DNA from: Desulfovibrio sp.
GTDB taxonomy: Bacteria > Desulfobacterota > Desulfovibrionia > Desulfovibrionales > Desulfovibrionaceae
Assembly (NCBI RefSeq): GCF_034006445.1
Contig: NZ_JAVESS010000024.1
Location: 1 to 36,989 of the forward strand
Direction: 5' to 3'
DNA: 36,989 nt
Shown: in pieces, positions 35,985 through 36,989 of the stretch
How the letters are laid out: each line of letters starts with the position of its first letter
Position numbering within the stretch: position 1 is the stretch's first letter
Made by a program: the position numbers and the translations under genes
The notes under the pieces: generated by a model
What the model saw: only the letters and a program-made list of their open reading frames with translations
Databases searched by the model: none
Told to the model about the DNA's origin: nothing

Positions 35985-36989
35985 GCAGTTCGCCATTTCC
36001 CTTACGGCGTTGTCCGTGGCCTCCTGATTGAAATCCATCACAGTGGGGGCGCTGACGACTTCCTGCTCCAAATGTGCGTATTCTTCAGTAGTTACGCCAG
36101 CATCAGAAACATGTTCGCCGGAGCCGCCCTGAACAATAATTTCGCTCATGTCGGTCAGGGCCACTTCGTGCAGGTCTGAGCCCGATGCAACGTACCAGAG
36201 GCCGTGCTCGCCATTTTCCGCCAGGTGCTGGTCGGCGCCCGCAAACAGGCTGTCAAGGCTCTCATCCCCAAGGGTCAACGTGATCTCGCCCTGAACCCCG
36301 GCGATGCCGCTTTGGCTTTCTCCACTGCCAAGGTGGTCGTTATGCAGGAGCGCGTCCCCCTCATATGCGGACGTATCCACGTGCGCGCCAGCGTCAGGGG
36401 CATTTAAAAAGGCGAAAAGCGGCTGTGCCGGTTCCACCTCATGTTCGCCCGCAACCAAACCTGGCTGCGCGATGTCGTCAGGCACAAGAATATCCGCATG
36501 CAGCGCAGCAGTGTCCGGCTGCACGCTGGCGGCAGATGCAGCCACCTGACTGTCATCGCCTGCCATATGAACCGAACCATCATGAGCGGCGGGCGGTGTC
36601 TCCTGCGTGCTGGCGTCATGCCCGGCTGCGGCATGCTGGGCGTCCTGCGTGCTGGCGTCATGCCCGGTTGTAGCATTCTGCGCGTCCTGCGTGCTGACGT
36701 CATATCCGACTGCGGCATGCTGCGCGTCCTGCATCGTGCTGGCGTCATGCCCGATTGTAGCATGCTGGGCGTCCTGCGTGCTGGCGTCATATCCCGCTGC
36801 GGCATGCTGGGCGTCCTGCGTCTGGTGTTCTGCGTCTGTTTGTGCAAACGAAACCGCAAAACCGGAGTCGTGCCCTGGCAAGAGGTCTATAAGTTCCGAA
36901 GGAACAATGGCATCCGCACCCGCTCTAGTGTAGATTGCTTCCAAAACCCCTTCAAAGGTTGTCATAAAGTCAGCAGTCAAGTCGGCAGG
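35982..36989 (-). CDS. Acidic tandem-repeat protein of unknown function (open at window edge)
   Basis: At least 332 residues and open to the end of the window, so the true start is unknown; an internal ATG at 36965 has no ribosome binding site. I do not recognise a domain. The protein is very acidic and low in Lys/Arg, with Asp, Ala, His and Gln dominating. Residues about 55-130 are five repeats of a 14-residue unit like TQDAQHAAAGYDAS, one with an extra residue. The C-terminal part (GEITLTLGDESLDSLFAG, then EVALTDMSEIIVQGGSGEHVS) is reminiscent of large secreted or surface repeat proteins, but this is only composition. It ends in Cys. Convergent with ridA. Confidence 0.6.
   Translation of the reverse strand, partial: PADLTADFMTTFEGVLEAIYTRAGADAIVPSELIDLLPGHDSGFAVSFAQTDAEHQTQDAQHAAAGYDASTQDAQHATIGHDASTMQDAQHAAVGYDVSTQDAQNATTGHDASTQDAQHAAAGHDASTQETPPAAHDGSVHMAGDDSQVAASAASVQPDTAALHADILVPDDIAQPGLVAGEHEVEPAQPLFAFLNAPDAGAHVDTSAYEGDALLHNDHLGSGESQSGIAGVQGEITLTLGDESLDSLFAGADQHLAENGEHGLWYVASGSDLHEVALTDMSEIIVQGGSGEHVSDAGVTTEEYAHLEQEVVSAPTVMDFNQEATDNAVREMANC
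36601..36813 (-). repeat. In-frame 42-bp tandem repeat
   Basis: Five units start at 36601, 36643, 36685, 36727 and 36772 (plus-strand TCCTGCGTGCTGGCGTCATG at the unit start), with a partial sixth from 36814. The fourth unit is 45 bases because of three extra bases, so the frame is kept. Differences between units are mostly in the second half. Confidence 0.9.

Noticed and set aside
36601..36822. Regular repeats resembling a CRISPR array
   Set aside because: The units are contiguous 42-bp tandem repeats without unique spacers, keep a reading frame and lie inside a coding sequence.

Overview
The window reads like the chromosome of a Gram-negative anaerobe, most likely a Desulfovibrio or close relative. 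That is an inference from the long single-gene homotrimeric-type porin, the sigma-54 regulation, the glnS gene and the GC-rich codon use; no 16S or other taxonomic marker is present.

Layout. 1-468 is the 3' end of an iron-containing alcohol dehydrogenase. 714-4210 is an EmrA/EmrB-type drug efflux operon ending in its own TetR-family gene, with a 38-bp palindromic operator overlapping the first ribosome binding site. 4457-8359 is an iron/phosphonate-type ABC importer (binding protein, ATPase, fused permease). 8418-9564 is a small foreign-looking segment: an integrase remnant, a frameshifted yjdF gene behind a structured leader, 16-bp direct repeats at both sides, and a tRNA-Ser(GCT) gene next door. 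glnS (9940-11700) and tRNA-Lys(TTT) follow.

The rest is dominated by a locus equivalent to the E. coli yge/ygf/ssnA cluster for anaerobic purine (urate/xanthine) breakdown. It holds a sigma-54 activator (ygeV), then ygeX, ygeY, a carbamate kinase, ygeW, hyuA, ssnA, ygfK, an NCS2 purine permease, xdhD, the selenium-dependent molybdenum hydroxylase maturation genes mocA (reversed), yqeC and yqeB, and ridA. The permease imports the purine. XdhD and YgfK carry out the redox steps on the ring. SsnA, HyuA, YgeW and YgeY open it and process the ureido products. YgeX turns 2,3-diaminopropionate into pyruvate and ammonia, the carbamate kinase makes ATP from carbamoyl phosphate, and RidA clears reactive enamines.

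The strongest new observation is a duplicated control module. The ygeX promoter region, with three TTCTC-N5-GAGAA-like sites, a conserved A/T element and a -24/-12 promoter, is repeated with almost the same spacing in front of the porin gene at 12881. That copy still carries a decayed start of ygeX (12638-12709). The porin therefore looks recruited into the purine regulon by promoter duplication. Other points: the YgfK here lacks the NAD(P)H-binding domain; 127-bp inverted-repeat elements with compensatory base changes supply stop codons to neighbouring genes; and the window ends in a protein with 14-residue tandem repeats.
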